Source of the DNA: Scybalousia_A sp045221575
GTDB lineage: Bacteria > Bacteroidota > Bacteroidia > Bacteroidales > P3
Assembly: GCA_045221575.1 (NCBI GenBank)
Contig: JBGUWU010000031.1
Coordinates: 67,524 to 131,523 of the forward strand
Reading direction: 5' to 3'
Length of the DNA: 64,000 nt
Shown in pieces: positions 17,408 through 26,438 of this stretch. The notes below the pieces were generated by a model. The model had not been told where the DNA came from. It saw only the letters and a list, made by a program, of their open reading frames with translations, and did no database searches. Every line of letters begins with the position of its first letter. Within the stretch, counting starts at the first letter, position 1. A program made the translations under genes and the position numbers.

Positions 17408-20400
17408 TTACTTCTTTCTCTTTTTCTTTGGTTTGAATATATCTTTGATTGAGTTATAATCTCTCTTGTATATCACCTTTACTCCTTGTGTATATGGCGA
17501 GATATTATACTTAGTGAAGTCATTGGCATTAGAATGGTTAAATACTTCAAACTGCAAATTCTGTGTATATTTATATTTAGCAGACATATCACCTATAATA
17601 TTGGTTGCATCGGACGTTTTGGTTGTTGTTTGGTCTCCTCCTAAAGAAGCATTAACAGACAAATCCCACTTTCCAAAACTTTTTCCAACATTTACATCCA
17701 TTTGTCCTCCATAGGTTTCATCACCTGTTGTATAATTAAGTCCAACATCAACAAATCTAACCATATTAGTAAGCATACCACTCAATTGAGAAAATGCCAT
17801 ACCCATAACAGAAGAAGTTACGCCAGATTGTAAAGCATTTGTTTGATAACCTCCTTGGCTTAAATAGAATTGATTTGTTAAAAGAATAGAAGCCGTTTGT
17901 TCTAACATAACTTTTTCATCAGAACGGTCTATATTCATAAAGACTTGTTCTCTTGTTTGCTCATCAACATTTGGCAATTGTATATCAAACGAAGGTTGAG
18001 GATTGGTCATTGGTCCTGTAATATGAATAATACTTTCCACATCAACAGGTTTAGAATATGTTTCTCCAAGAATAGAAGCTAAAGAAGTTTTAGTCTTATA
18101 TATAGCAGTCAAATCTAATGTTCCTCCAGCAGGTTCTCCATTCCAAGTAAGCGTACCTCCTTGTTCGATATCAAAAGTTTTTTCCATTATATCCATCATA
18201 TTGAACTTAAACTTACCATTATCTATTGCCACTGTTCCTATCATTGAAAACTTACCAGCTGAATTCATTTCTATCTTAATATCTCCATCGCCAGCAGCAG
18301 CTAAATCTCCTTTTACTTGATTAAAGTCTATTGGAAGATATAGTTTAGCATTTGGATTAACGTTTAAGTCCAAAGATATGTTATAGGCTAAAGATTTTTC
18401 ATCCTTTTTGTTATCTGATTGGTCTTTTTGAGTTGTTGTGGTATCTATCTCAGAAGTAAAGACAATAAAATTACTTTCTTCAATAGATTCTTTGCTTGTT
18501 ACAGGTACAGTCAAAGATGTTCCGGGTTCTGTCTTTGCTGTTCCTGTTATATCTATCATTGTTGAATCTCCCTTTATTAACACTGTAGCAGAAGCATAAG
18601 CGGTTCCATAGTACATTTGATCGCTACTCTCTTTAGTATCTAAGATTTTTATCTTATCAGCCACTGCTTTCAAGTCTATATCAAAGGTAGAGAAATCATT
18701 ATGAGCAACATTTCCATCAATAGTTATCTTATGCTTTTGTGCATCTCTAAGAGTAAATTTTTTGAAACTTAGTTTATTTCTATCTACTTTTATACTGTCT
18801 GTAAAATAATACTTAGTTCCAAGCATATTAACTCTCATCGCTGCCTTATTAAGATGAAGTGTTCCCAAAACTTCAGGAGAAGAGAACATTCCTTTTACTT
18901 TTAAATCATTACAAGAAAGAACTCCTTCCATATCAGAAGCAAATGAAGAAACAAAACTATTAGCTATTGCTAAGTCAAACTTATCCATATTTATGGAAAG
19001 GTTCATTTGTTCTTCCTTACTTTGTGGTGCTATTGTTCCTATTAGACTTAAAGGCACATATTGTTTATCTTGTGTTTGATGTAAAACCTTTATGTTTGCA
19101 TTAAACACATCAGAAGCAATAGAATTATCAACATTTAACCACGCTTTACCTACCAAAATATCATTAACCGAAAGATCATCTATTTCTAGGTTAGACGTGA
19201 AGACAAGACCTTTCTTTATATTTTTTAAAACAACATCTTTATTCAACACTCCTCCAAGTTTGATATTCTTATCTTCCAAAAACATATTGGCAAGTGAAAG
19301 ATCAAGATCTGAGAAAGAACAAGTAAGCAAACCATCATCAGAAATCATTCCATCTAAAGTTAATTCACTGTTATCAACTCTTATTCCTAAATTCATAATA
19401 GAAATATCACCTTTAAGCATTCCAAGAATATGATTATTGTTAAAGGCAATATGTTTTCCCATTATATCAAAATAAGTATCTGTAAAGTTTGCTTGTATTC
19501 CCTTCTCAGAAAAATAAGTATTAAGTTCTACCCTTCCTTGAGTTGAATCATTGTTGGCATCTTTAAATCTTGCGAGTAAATCTATGTTCTCGCTTTTTGT
19601 ATTTACTGCTAAGCCCAAATCTTTTACAACAATACTATCCGTAATTGACAAATTAGAAGCATTAGCTACAAAAGACAATTGTTTGTCAGTTGTGCTTACA
19701 ACTACCAATCCATTATTTAGCTTTTTATCAGAATACTGTGCAGAAGGAACTCTTATTTCTGCATACAGAATATCTTTATCATTAAGTTTGCCGTCTATAG
19801 TTAGATTATCTTCTATTTTCACATCAACATCAAACAACTCTCTCAACAATGTTAAATCCTTAACTTTTACATCAAAACCAATATATGAAGCAATGTCGTA
19901 GTTATTATCATTGTTTATAATTTTTTTCTTTGATTGAGATTGGTTTTCATTGTTGCTAAGAATAGAAAAATCAGGCACATATTTATTAACGATATAAGTA
20001 AAATCTTCCTGCAAAGTAGAGATAGTGTATTTACCTTTTAAAGTTGCATCAAGTATGTCTGATGTCACAATAATGCTATTTTCCTCTTCATTATCCACCA
20101 TTTGTATTGATATTCCGTCAAGGCTAATATCGTTAGTTGTGTTTATAACATTGATATGCTTAATATCTACATTACCATTCAAGTTATTGATATTATAATT
20201 ATCAATATTAGCATTCAAGTCCAAGGAAATTATTGTATTGGTGTCTGAAAATGAATAAAGGTTTAGACGATGTAAGTCTAACTGAGATACTTTTGCATCT
20301 AAATATATTGTAGGTTGGTTTGTATATAGGTTACACTTGGCTTCAATGTTAGCATATTCATCAGCAATATTTAAATCTGCTTCAATAGAGTTATTATCCA

Positions 20401-21874
20401 AAGTAGCATTTAAGTCTATTTCATTATAGTTATTGCCTTTGAAATAGAAATTCTTAACATTTGCTGACACTACCCCACTTTTATCCTTATCAGATAAAAC
20501 TATATCTGCATTGGCAAGCAAAGTAGTATTACCAAGCATTGTATTATTTAACAACGAACCAACATTCATACCTGAAGACTGAACATCTGCTTTGTATCTT
20601 GTGCCATTGTTGCCCTCTGGATTTGCAGTTGCTTTTACATCAACCGCACCTATACTTGTAATAAGATTTAAATCTGTTCTAAAATTATTGATTTTACCTT
20701 CAAAATCTCCTTTTACCTGTATATTTCCCAAACGGTCTATCATACTTGGCAAAGAAGTAAGTTTATTATTCAACTCTCCAAACCTTTGAGAGTTGATATC
20801 TTTATATGAAGTGCTAACATCTACTAAAGTAAGATCAAAATAAGAGTCATTAATATTTGGTAAGCCTTGTATATTACCGAACATCTGTAGGTGAGTATTG
20901 TTTGTCTGTAGTTCAAGGTTGGAAATTTTTACATCTTTACCTAAACCTTCCATATTAGTAGATAAATATATTGTCTGTGTGGCTCCTTGTAATTGTTTTG
21001 AAAAGAAAGCTATATCTTTCATACCAACAAAAGAACCGTCTTCAACATCTAACTTAAACAAAACCGAATCCATAAAAGATCCATAGGTTTTGTAAGAATT
21101 AGTCTTCATATCTACGTTCATAGCCACAGAAGTATTATCTGTAACCATCTCACCATCTTTTATATATATATTTTTTCCACTTGCTTTAACCTTACCTGAA
21201 AACTTAACTAAGTTTATTCCACAACGTTCTTTTAAATTTAAATCTCTTATATCCATAGTAATATCTCCGCCTTTAAGCATAAAATCTCTGGCTATAAGAT
21301 TCATATTCTTTACATGGATAAGATTGCTTGCAAACATACCTTCTTCAACCTCTGCTTTGCTTTTCAGGTTTCTCATTCTGAAGTTAATATTGTTAAAGCA
21401 AATGTTTTCTATCTCTAAAACAAAAGGTTCTTTCTTCTCTTTTTTCTTTTCTTTTTTCTCTCCCTTAAAATAGTCTATGATAAATTGAAAATTGGTTCCT
21501 TTTTTTGTAAGGTCCATATTAAAGACAACATTCTGAAGTTTAGCATTTCTAATTACGATATGCTTGGCACTTTCTATGTTTTTTAAGTTGGCTTCTACGT
21601 ATGAAATATAGCAGAGTGTGTCTTTTTGTAAGTCTTCTACATAAATGTCTTTGATTCCCGCTGTAATGAATGGCGAAATATTTAATGCACCTATACTAAC
21701 TTTTGTATTCCACTCCTTAGAAAAGAAATCCGCAACCTTAGCAGCTGTAAATGATTGAACTATAGTAGTATTTAACAAGGCTATAACAAGATAAACGAGG
21801 ATAAGAACTCCGCTTATCACTCCAAAAATTGTTTTTAATATCTTGTTTATAATCTTTTTATTGTCCTTGTTCAT
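17408..21874 (-). CDS. tamB: TamB-like translocation/assembly protein (DUF490)
   Basis: A 1488-residue protein anchored by one N-terminal membrane helix (about residues 17-37). A long array of beta-strand repeats spans the periplasm. The C-terminal TamB/DUF490 domain (about 1150-1440) contains GGTLTWNGEPAGGTLDLTAI, VESIIHITGPMTNPQPSFDI and the FLLSQ-like LNYTTGDETYGGQM end. Bridge-like proteins of this family help insert outer-membrane proteins or carry phospholipids to the outer membrane; the lipid role is the current model. Bacteroidetes versions are large, and this is typical. Own promoter at 21927-21934. No omp85/tamA gene is adjacent. Confidence 0.93.
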   Translation of the reverse strand: MNKDNKKIINKILKTIFGVISGVLILVYLVIALLNTTIVQSFTAAKVADFFSKEWNTKVSIGALNISPFITAGIKDIYVEDLQKDTLCYISYVEANLKNIESAKHIVIRNAKLQNVVFNMDLTKKGTNFQFIIDYFKGEKKEKKKEKKEPFVLEIENICFNNINFRMRNLKSKAEVEEGMFASNLIHVKNMNLIARDFMLKGGDITMDIRDLNLKERCGINLVKFSGKVKASGKNIYIKDGEMVTDNTSVAMNVDMKTNSYKTYGSFMDSVLFKLDVEDGSFVGMKDIAFFSKQLQGATQTIYLSTNMEGLGKDVKISNLELQTNNTHLQMFGNIQGLPNINDSYFDLTLVDVSTSYKDINSQRFGELNNKLTSLPSMIDRLGNIQVKGDFEGKINNFRTDLNLITSIGAVDVKATANPEGNNGTRYKADVQSSGMNVGSLLNNTMLGNTTLLANADIVLSDKDKSGVVSANVKNFYFKGNNYNEIDLNATLDNNSIEADLNIADEYANIEAKCNLYTNQPTIYLDAKVSQLDLHRLNLYSFSDTNTIISLDLNANIDNYNINNLNGNVDIKHINVINTTNDISLDGISIQMVDNEEENSIIVTSDILDATLKGKYTISTLQEDFTYIVNKYVPDFSILSNNENQSQSKKKIINNDNNYDIASYIGFDVKVKDLTLLRELFDVDVKIEDNLTIDGKLNDKDILYAEIRVPSAQYSDKKLNNGLVVVSTTDKQLSFVANASNLSITDSIVVKDLGLAVNTKSENIDLLARFKDANNDSTQGRVELNTYFSEKGIQANFTDTYFDIMGKHIAFNNNHILGMLKGDISIMNLGIRVDNSELTLDGMISDDGLLTCSFSDLDLSLANMFLEDKNIKLGGVLNKDVVLKNIKKGLVFTSNLEIDDLSVNDILVGKAWLNVDNSIASDVFNANIKVLHQTQDKQYVPLSLIGTIAPQSKEEQMNLSINMDKFDLAIANSFVSSFASDMEGVLSCNDLKVKGMFSSPEVLGTLHLNKAAMRVNMLGTKYYFTDSIKVDRNKLSFKKFTLRDAQKHKITIDGNVAHNDFSTFDIDLKAVADKIKILDTKESSDQMYYGTAYASATVLIKGDSTMIDITGTAKTEPGTSLTVPVTSKESIEESNFIVFTSEIDTTTTQKDQSDNKKDEKSLAYNISLDLNVNPNAKLYLPIDFNQVKGDLAAAGDGDIKIEMNSAGKFSMIGTVAIDNGKFKFNMMDIMEKTFDIEQGGTLTWNGEPAGGTLDLTAIYKTKTSLASILGETYSKPVDVESIIHITGPMTNPQPSFDIQLPNVDEQTREQVFMNIDRSDEKVMLEQTASILLTNQFYLSQGGYQTNALQSGVTSSVMGMAFSQLSGMLTNMVRFVDVGLNYTTGDETYGGQMDVNVGKSFGKWDLSVNASLGGDQTTTKTSDATNIIGDMSAKYKYTQNLQFEVFNHSNANDFTKYNISPYTQGVKVIYKRDYNSIKDIFKPKKKRKK

Positions 21875-21926
21875 TAAGTTTGTTAAAGGTTATTAGTTTT
21901 TTTACGTTATTTCCCTAATTTTGTTG

Positions 21927-21934
21927 CAAAAATA
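21927..21934 (-). promoter_or_regulatory. promoter -7 box of tamB
   Basis: TATTTTTG on the minus strand, about 52 bp before the tamB start. Confidence 0.6.
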
Positions 21935-22059
21935 CAACTTTTTTTTGTTCTAATCACGACATATATTCAAAATATAAAGTATGGAAACCAATTAATCTTC
22001 CTTTACTTGTAAAAAAGACAGAAAAACAAATTTTTAAATCTCAGTACATAAAATTTACG

Positions 22060-22067
22060 TATCTTTG
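22060..22067 (+). promoter_or_regulatory. promoter -7 box of rarA
   Basis: TATCTTTG, 28 bp before the rarA ATG at 22096. Confidence 0.7.
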
Positions 22068-22095
22068 CAACTTGTAAGAAAAAGCATATCAATCT

Positions 22096-23352
22096 ATGAA
22101 ACCTTTGGCTGAAATATTAAGACCTGATAGTTTAGACACATATCTTGGACAGAAACACTTAATAGGTAAAGGTGCTATACTAAGAAATGCAATAGAAAAA
22201 GGTCAAATTCCGTCTATGATTCTTTGGGGACCTCCTGGAGTTGGCAAAACTACTCTTGCTAACATTATATCTTATACTTTGAATGCTAAGTTTTTTTCTT
22301 TAAGTGCTATAAATTCAGGAGTGAAAGAAGTTAGAGATGTTGTTGATAAGGCAAAACAATATGGCGGGAACTGTATTCTATTCATAGATGAAATACATCG
22401 TTTTTCAAAAAACCAACAAGACTCTTTGCTCGGAGCCGTTGAGAAAGGTATTGTAACTCTTATCGGTGCTACTACTGAAAATCCTTCTTTTGAGGTGATT
22501 TCTCCGCTATTATCTCGTTGTCAAGTGTATTTCTTGCAAGAATTAGATAAAGACGATTTAATAAACCTACTTAATAAAGCCAAAGATTACGTAGAGAAAA
22601 CAGAAAAACGCAAGATTGAAATACAACAAACAGAATCTTTATTAAGAATAAGTGGTGGCGATGCAAGAAAATTGCTAAATGCTTTTGAAATGGTATGTTC
22701 TCAAAGCGAAGGTGATATTGTCGTTACCAATAACTTAGTTAGCTTAATAATACAGCAAAATCTTAGCATTTACGATAAAAAAGGCGAAAACCATTATAAT
22801 ATTATTTCGGCTTTCATCAAAAGTATGAGAGGTAGTGATCCCAATGGTGCTGTATATTGGTTAGCAAGAATGATAGATTCTGGCGAAGACCCACTATTTA
22901 TAGCAAGACGTATGCTTATACTTGCAAGTGAAGATATTGGTAATGCAAATCCCAATGCACTGCTATTAGCAAACACTTGCTTTGATGCTTGCAATAAGAT
23001 AGGTTTTCCCGAATGTCGTATCATACTTTCTCAAACGGCTATCTATCTTGCTACTTCTCCAAAAAGTAATGCTTCTTATCTTGCTATAGATGAAGCATTA
23101 GCGGAAGTAAAAAGTTCGGGCGATTTACCCGTGCCTTTGCATCTGAGAAACGCACCTACAAAACTAATGAAACAAATCGGCTATGGCAAAGACTACAAGT
23201 ATGCTCACGACTATAAAGACAACTTTGTTCAACAACAATTTTTGCCAGATGAGTTAAAAGGCAAAAAATTCTATCAACCACAAGACAATACCAAAGAAAA
23301 ACAGATACTTTCCTCTCTTCAACAACGATGGAACGGCGTCTATGACTATTGA
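22096..23352 (+). CDS. rarA: replication-associated recombination protein A (AAA+ ATPase)
   Basis: RarA/MgsA, a clamp-loader-like AAA+ ATPase acting at stalled replication forks. It opens with PLAEILRPDSLDTYLGQKHL, the family signature. Walker A is GPPGVGKT (residues 45-52), Walker B is CILFIDEIHRF, and sensor 1 is GATTENPSF. The C-terminal tetramerisation region has the blocks KSMRGSDPNGAVYWLARMI and IARRMLILASEDIGNANP. Its 418 residues are normal length. Single gene with its own promoter, followed by a 21-bp-period array. Confidence 0.96.
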   Translation: MKPLAEILRPDSLDTYLGQKHLIGKGAILRNAIEKGQIPSMILWGPPGVGKTTLANIISYTLNAKFFSLSAINSGVKEVRDVVDKAKQYGGNCILFIDEIHRFSKNQQDSLLGAVEKGIVTLIGATTENPSFEVISPLLSRCQVYFLQELDKDDLINLLNKAKDYVEKTEKRKIEIQQTESLLRISGGDARKLLNAFEMVCSQSEGDIVVTNNLVSLIIQQNLSIYDKKGENHYNIISAFIKSMRGSDPNGAVYWLARMIDSGEDPLFIARRMLILASEDIGNANPNALLLANTCFDACNKIGFPECRIILSQTAIYLATSPKSNASYLAIDEALAEVKSSGDLPVPLHLRNAPTKLMKQIGYGKDYKYAHDYKDNFVQQQFLPDELKGKKFYQPQDNTKEKQILSSLQQRWNGVYDY

Positions 23353-23386
23353 TTTTTATTTTCAGAAAATAAGTATAAGTTTTAAG

Positions 23387-23487
23387 AAAAAGAGTTGATA
23401 AAAAAACATCAACTTTTAGAGAAAGAAAATCAACTTCTAAGAAAAGAAAATCAACTTTTGAGAAAAGAAAATCAACTCTTTTTTTCA
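23387..23487. repeat. 21-bp-period intergenic array (copy C)
   Basis: AAAAAGAGTTGAT (23387-23399) pairs with ATCAACTCTTTTT (23471-23483). Between them, ATCAAC cores begin at 23408, 23429, 23450 and 23471, an exact 21-bp step. The first, inverted unit is 6 bp shorter than expected. Units are nearly identical to those of copy B at 12883. It lies directly downstream of rarA. Confidence 0.85.
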
Positions 23488-23526
23488 CGATAGAAACAAC
23501 CTACTTTTTTAATCAATAGACAAATA

Positions 23527-23570
23527 AATACACTCCTCAAAATTATTTATCTTTTGAAGAGTGTATTTTT
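23527..23570. terminator. intrinsic terminator hairpin
   Basis: AATACACTCCTCAAAA (23527-23542) pairs with TTTTGAAGAGTGTATT (23552-23567) with one mismatch, followed by T5. It sits between the repeat array and the minus-strand lipoprotein gene ending at 23637. The remaining bases to 23636 show nothing further. Confidence 0.8.
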
Positions 23571-23636
23571 ATTTATGTTGATTTTCTTCTGCTTTCAATT
23601 ACTAAACAAACACGAAATTAAGCAAAAGATTTTCTA

Positions 23637-24062
23637 TTATTTATAACCGTAATAATAGTATTCATCATCTTCGTTTTCATTATAGAATTCAAATCTTTTA
23701 CCTTCTATCACAACAACACATTTTTCGTTTGTCAATGATTTTATACTTGCAACAATATTCACGTTAAGAGTATTATTTTTAATTGTAAGCTTATCGCCTT
23801 TAATAGACCAATTAAAATCAAACTCTTCATCAATAGATGGTCTCCAATCTCTCCAATCCACACTAACATAACCTGTATGGTCTTTATAAAATTCAATATA
23901 ATTGACTTCAAAATAGTCAGACTCACACCACCACTGACCACTCGTCAATATTTTTTCATAACTACCACTACTCTCTTCGTCATCATCACCACAAGAAGAG
24001 AAGTTAAATACTATTGCTGAAAGCATTAAGACAAATAAAGTCTTCTTTAAAATCTTTTTCAT
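23637..24062 (-). CDS. small lipocalin-like lipoprotein, copy 1
   Basis: A 141-residue lipoprotein with acceptor Cys24 (FNFSSCGDDDEE). The mature part reads as a small beta barrel of the lipocalin-like type found in many Bacteroidales lipoproteins: SGQWWCESD, IEFYKDHTGYVSV, FDFNWSIKGDKLTIKNN, VVVIEGKRFEFYN. The C-terminus is Asp/Glu/Tyr-rich. It is a diverged tandem copy of the gene at 24143-24526, with which it shares 104 bp of leader and signal sequence. No promoter box of its own is seen, so it is probably read from the copy upstream. Confidence 0.75.
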   Translation of the reverse strand: MKKILKKTLFVLMLSAIVFNFSSCGDDDEESSGSYEKILTSGQWWCESDYFEVNYIEFYKDHTGYVSVDWRDWRPSIDEEFDFNWSIKGDKLTIKNNTLNVNIVASIKSLTNEKCVVVIEGKRFEFYNENEDDEYYYYGYK

Positions 24063-24092
24063 TTCTTTAATATTTTTGTTAAACTTAAATTT
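23989..24092 (-). repeat. duplicated leader and signal-peptide segment (copy 1)
   Basis: 104 bp matching 24453-24556 at all but 5 positions. It covers about 30 bp of leader, the signal peptide and the lipobox. Similarity drops sharply after the Cys-Gly-Asp codons. Confidence 0.9.
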
Positions 24093-24142
24093 GAATACAA
24101 TAATAAAAAAAATTGATATTACTTACCTAAATAACTACACTT

Positions 24143-24526
24143 TTAATAAAAATTTGTATATTTTTTATAAAATGTGTATCTTTTACCTTCAATAATAAGG
24201 ACAAGTCTATTTTCAGTTAGGTCTTTTATACTTGCATTTCCGTTATTCGCTTCACCTGCTTCACCTACTTCCATATATATTTTACTTCCCTTTACTGACC
24301 ACTTAAATTCAAATTCCTCATTTTCGTATTCATTTCCCCAATAATAGTAACCAGTATAATCTTTATAAAAAGAAAGCTGTAATTCTACTGGTTCACAAAA
24401 CCAATCTCCTATTAACATTTGAGCATAAATATCATCATCGTCATAATCATCGCCACAAGAAGAGAAGTTAAATACTATTGCCGAAAGCATCAATACAAAT
24501 AAAGTCTTCTTTAAAATCTTTCTCAT
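24143..24526 (-). CDS. small lipocalin-like lipoprotein, copy 2
   Basis: Start placed at 24526 (MRKILKKTLFVLMLSAIVF). The frame runs up to 24565, but that would put the start inside the promoter box at 24565-24572. Lipobox Cys24, then an Asp-rich spacer and a mature domain with the same motif order as copy 1: GDWFCEP, LSFYKDYTGYYYW, FEFKWSVKGSKIYMEV, LVLIIEGKRYTFY. It precedes copy 1 on the minus strand and probably drives it. Function unknown; the family is usually found on the cell surface or in the periplasm. Confidence 0.75.
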   Translation of the reverse strand: MRKILKKTLFVLMLSAIVFNFSSCGDDYDDDDIYAQMLIGDWFCEPVELQLSFYKDYTGYYYWGNEYENEEFEFKWSVKGSKIYMEVGEAGEANNGNASIKDLTENRLVLIIEGKRYTFYKKYTNFY

Positions 24527-24556
24527 TTCTTTAATACTTTTGTTAAACTTAAATTT
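24453..24556 (-). repeat. duplicated leader and signal-peptide segment (copy 2)
   Basis: Partner of 23989-24092, same orientation, 5 differences in 104 bp. Confidence 0.9.
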
Positions 24557-24564
24557 ATACGCCA

Positions 24565-24572
24565 CAAAGATA
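24565..24572 (-). promoter_or_regulatory. promoter -7 box of the tandem lipoprotein genes
   Basis: TATCTTTG on the minus strand, 39 bp before the ATG at 24526. The equivalent place upstream of copy 1 has no such box. Confidence 0.65.
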
Positions 24573-24610
24573 TAATTTTTTTTAATAATAAGTTACTTTT
24601 ATTAAAAAAA

Positions 24611-26377
24611 TTAATTCTCTTTATAACTATCAACAATTGAATCGTAATTTATTGAATATCCAACTATTCTATCTTTGATATTATATTTTGGATTGAAAAC
24701 ATCTCTTTTAGGCTTGTAATATTTTGTTTTCAAATCACAAAGAGAGAAAAGTGTATTGTAGATATTATCTGACATCATCTTTTTATTTAATGATTGTTTT
24801 AGAGATTCTATCTTAGCAGAATTAGTCTCCTTATATTTATTACTACACCAAATATACAAAGGTATTTCATACTGATATTTAAGATAGTTATATAAATCAT
24901 TAGTATAAGCCTTTCTACCTTCAGAATCTCGGTAATCAAACTCTTCTTCGCCATGATCAGACAAATAAACAAGAACTGCGTTTTCGTCTTTAAACAAATC
25001 TATAATCGTTTTAAGAATATAATCGTTATAAAGCGTAGCATTATCATAATCTGCTATCTTCTGCAATTTGTCTTTATTGAAATATTTTTCACTTCTCTTT
25101 ATATCCTTATAAGTAAATTTGGCAAATTTTCGTGGAAATCTTTTTTTTGCTGAGATATGTTGTCCTTTGAGGTGAAAAATAACAAGATTTTTATCCTTTA
25201 ACTGATGTTTATGTTTCTTAAAATTAAGAACTAAACCTTTATCATAATGATAGGAGTGTTTATTTGTTTGATTGTATAACAAACTATAAACATCTTTATT
25301 ATAAAGAAAATGATTTAAGGAAAAACTAACACCTGTATTTTTTATATATTCTTTTTGATTATCCCAAAACATTACATTATAGTCCGCATTCTTAAATATC
25401 GCTGGAAACATAGGTCGATTGTAGTAATATTCTCCATCACTTAGACTATTACAACAAAATATATCTCTCAAAGAAGTAGCAGTGAAATTTTGTGTAGCTA
25501 CTACATTATTAAAAACAAAAAGATTGCCTTTTTGCTTTTCTTGTTCTAAAAATGGCTGAGTAGGAAGATAATAGCCATAAAGAGAAGAATGATGCTTTAT
25601 ATGTGATTCTCCGATAACAACAATAAGAGTTATACTGTCATTTGTGGAAGTTATATTTTCTTTTGAGGCAATACGACATAATTCCACAATTTTTTTGTTT
25701 CCTATTCCTTCATAATAAATATGAAACAAAGAGTATGTTGTTCTGGTTATAGGATCTTGAAAGTTAGATTTTTGAAAATCCCAAACGCTAATCTCATTTA
25801 ACGTTTTAACGGAAAAGAGATTTATATAGGTTTTCAAAGTAATTATACTGCTAACACTAACCAAACATAACAAAGAATATCTAATAAATTTCTTAACAGC
25901 AATATTTGTTACCCAAGACTTAATTTTTTGTTTATACTTCTCTACATAAATAATCAGAATAACAAATATGGAAATAAGAATATAAACAAGAATAGCATCA
26001 TTGTTGAAAGCAAATGTAGAAAAAAATTCTGAGGTTTCAGATTTATTGGTTTCAAGTATAGCAACTAAGACTTGAGGTGATATTTTTAAACCAAAAACAT
26101 TGTGCAAGAACAAATAAAACAGAAAGAACAAAAAAGTAATAGAGTAAAATAAAAGTTTAACAATCCTGAATTTAGAAACATAAATTATTAAAGAGAAGAT
26201 ATAAGATAAAAATAATGGAATACAAGATGAGGAAAGAAATCCTAAAAATGAGTTATTTGAAAAAAGGTAAACAAAATTAGGATAATCCATCAAACAAAAG
26301 AACACAACAAAAAAGATATATTGATGTGCTATTGGATAAAAGAGATTTTTAGCTATACTAACAAGTTTTGATTTCAT
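24611..26377 (-). CDS. EptA/CptA-like phosphoethanolamine transferase
   Basis: Transfers phosphoethanolamine from phosphatidylethanolamine to lipid A or another envelope glycan at the periplasmic face. Five membrane helices lie in residues 1-180. A sulfatase/alkaline-phosphatase-fold domain follows, with LIVVIGESHIKHHSSLYGY (metal Glu), the nucleophile in NFTATSLRDIFCC and the metal loop VYLSDHGEEEFDY. Length of 588 residues is typical. The start codon lies only 7 bp beyond the U tract of the frdB terminator hairpin (26384-26423), so no separate promoter fits between them. Substrate specificity is not decidable here. Confidence 0.9.
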   Translation of the reverse strand: MKSKLVSIAKNLFYPIAHQYIFFVVFFCLMDYPNFVYLFSNNSFLGFLSSSCIPLFLSYIFSLIIYVSKFRIVKLLFYSITFLFFLFYLFLHNVFGLKISPQVLVAILETNKSETSEFFSTFAFNNDAILVYILISIFVILIIYVEKYKQKIKSWVTNIAVKKFIRYSLLCLVSVSSIITLKTYINLFSVKTLNEISVWDFQKSNFQDPITRTTYSLFHIYYEGIGNKKIVELCRIASKENITSTNDSITLIVVIGESHIKHHSSLYGYYLPTQPFLEQEKQKGNLFVFNNVVATQNFTATSLRDIFCCNSLSDGEYYYNRPMFPAIFKNADYNVMFWDNQKEYIKNTGVSFSLNHFLYNKDVYSLLYNQTNKHSYHYDKGLVLNFKKHKHQLKDKNLVIFHLKGQHISAKKRFPRKFAKFTYKDIKRSEKYFNKDKLQKIADYDNATLYNDYILKTIIDLFKDENAVLVYLSDHGEEEFDYRDSEGRKAYTNDLYNYLKYQYEIPLYIWCSNKYKETNSAKIESLKQSLNKKMMSDNIYNTLFSLCDLKTKYYKPKRDVFNPKYNIKDRIVGYSINYDSIVDSYKEN

Positions 26378-26383
26378 AATAAC

Positions 26384-26423
26384 AAAAAAGTCCTCAAAGA
26401 CTTTTAAGACTTTGAGGGCTTTT
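26384..26423 (-). terminator. terminator of frdAB, possibly attenuator of the downstream transferase
   Basis: On the minus strand AAAAGCCCTCAAAG pairs with CTTTGAGGACTTTT (14 bp, one G-U pair) around a 10-nt loop, followed by T6. The downstream transferase ATG (26377) begins 6 nt after the T tract. Confidence 0.85.
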
Positions 26424-26438
26424 ATTTGATTTAATATT

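Noticed and set aside
23353..23636. Insertion-sequence remnant in the gap after rarA
   Set aside because: No transposase frame, terminal inverted repeat of IS type or target duplication; the sequence is explained by the 21-bp array and a terminator.
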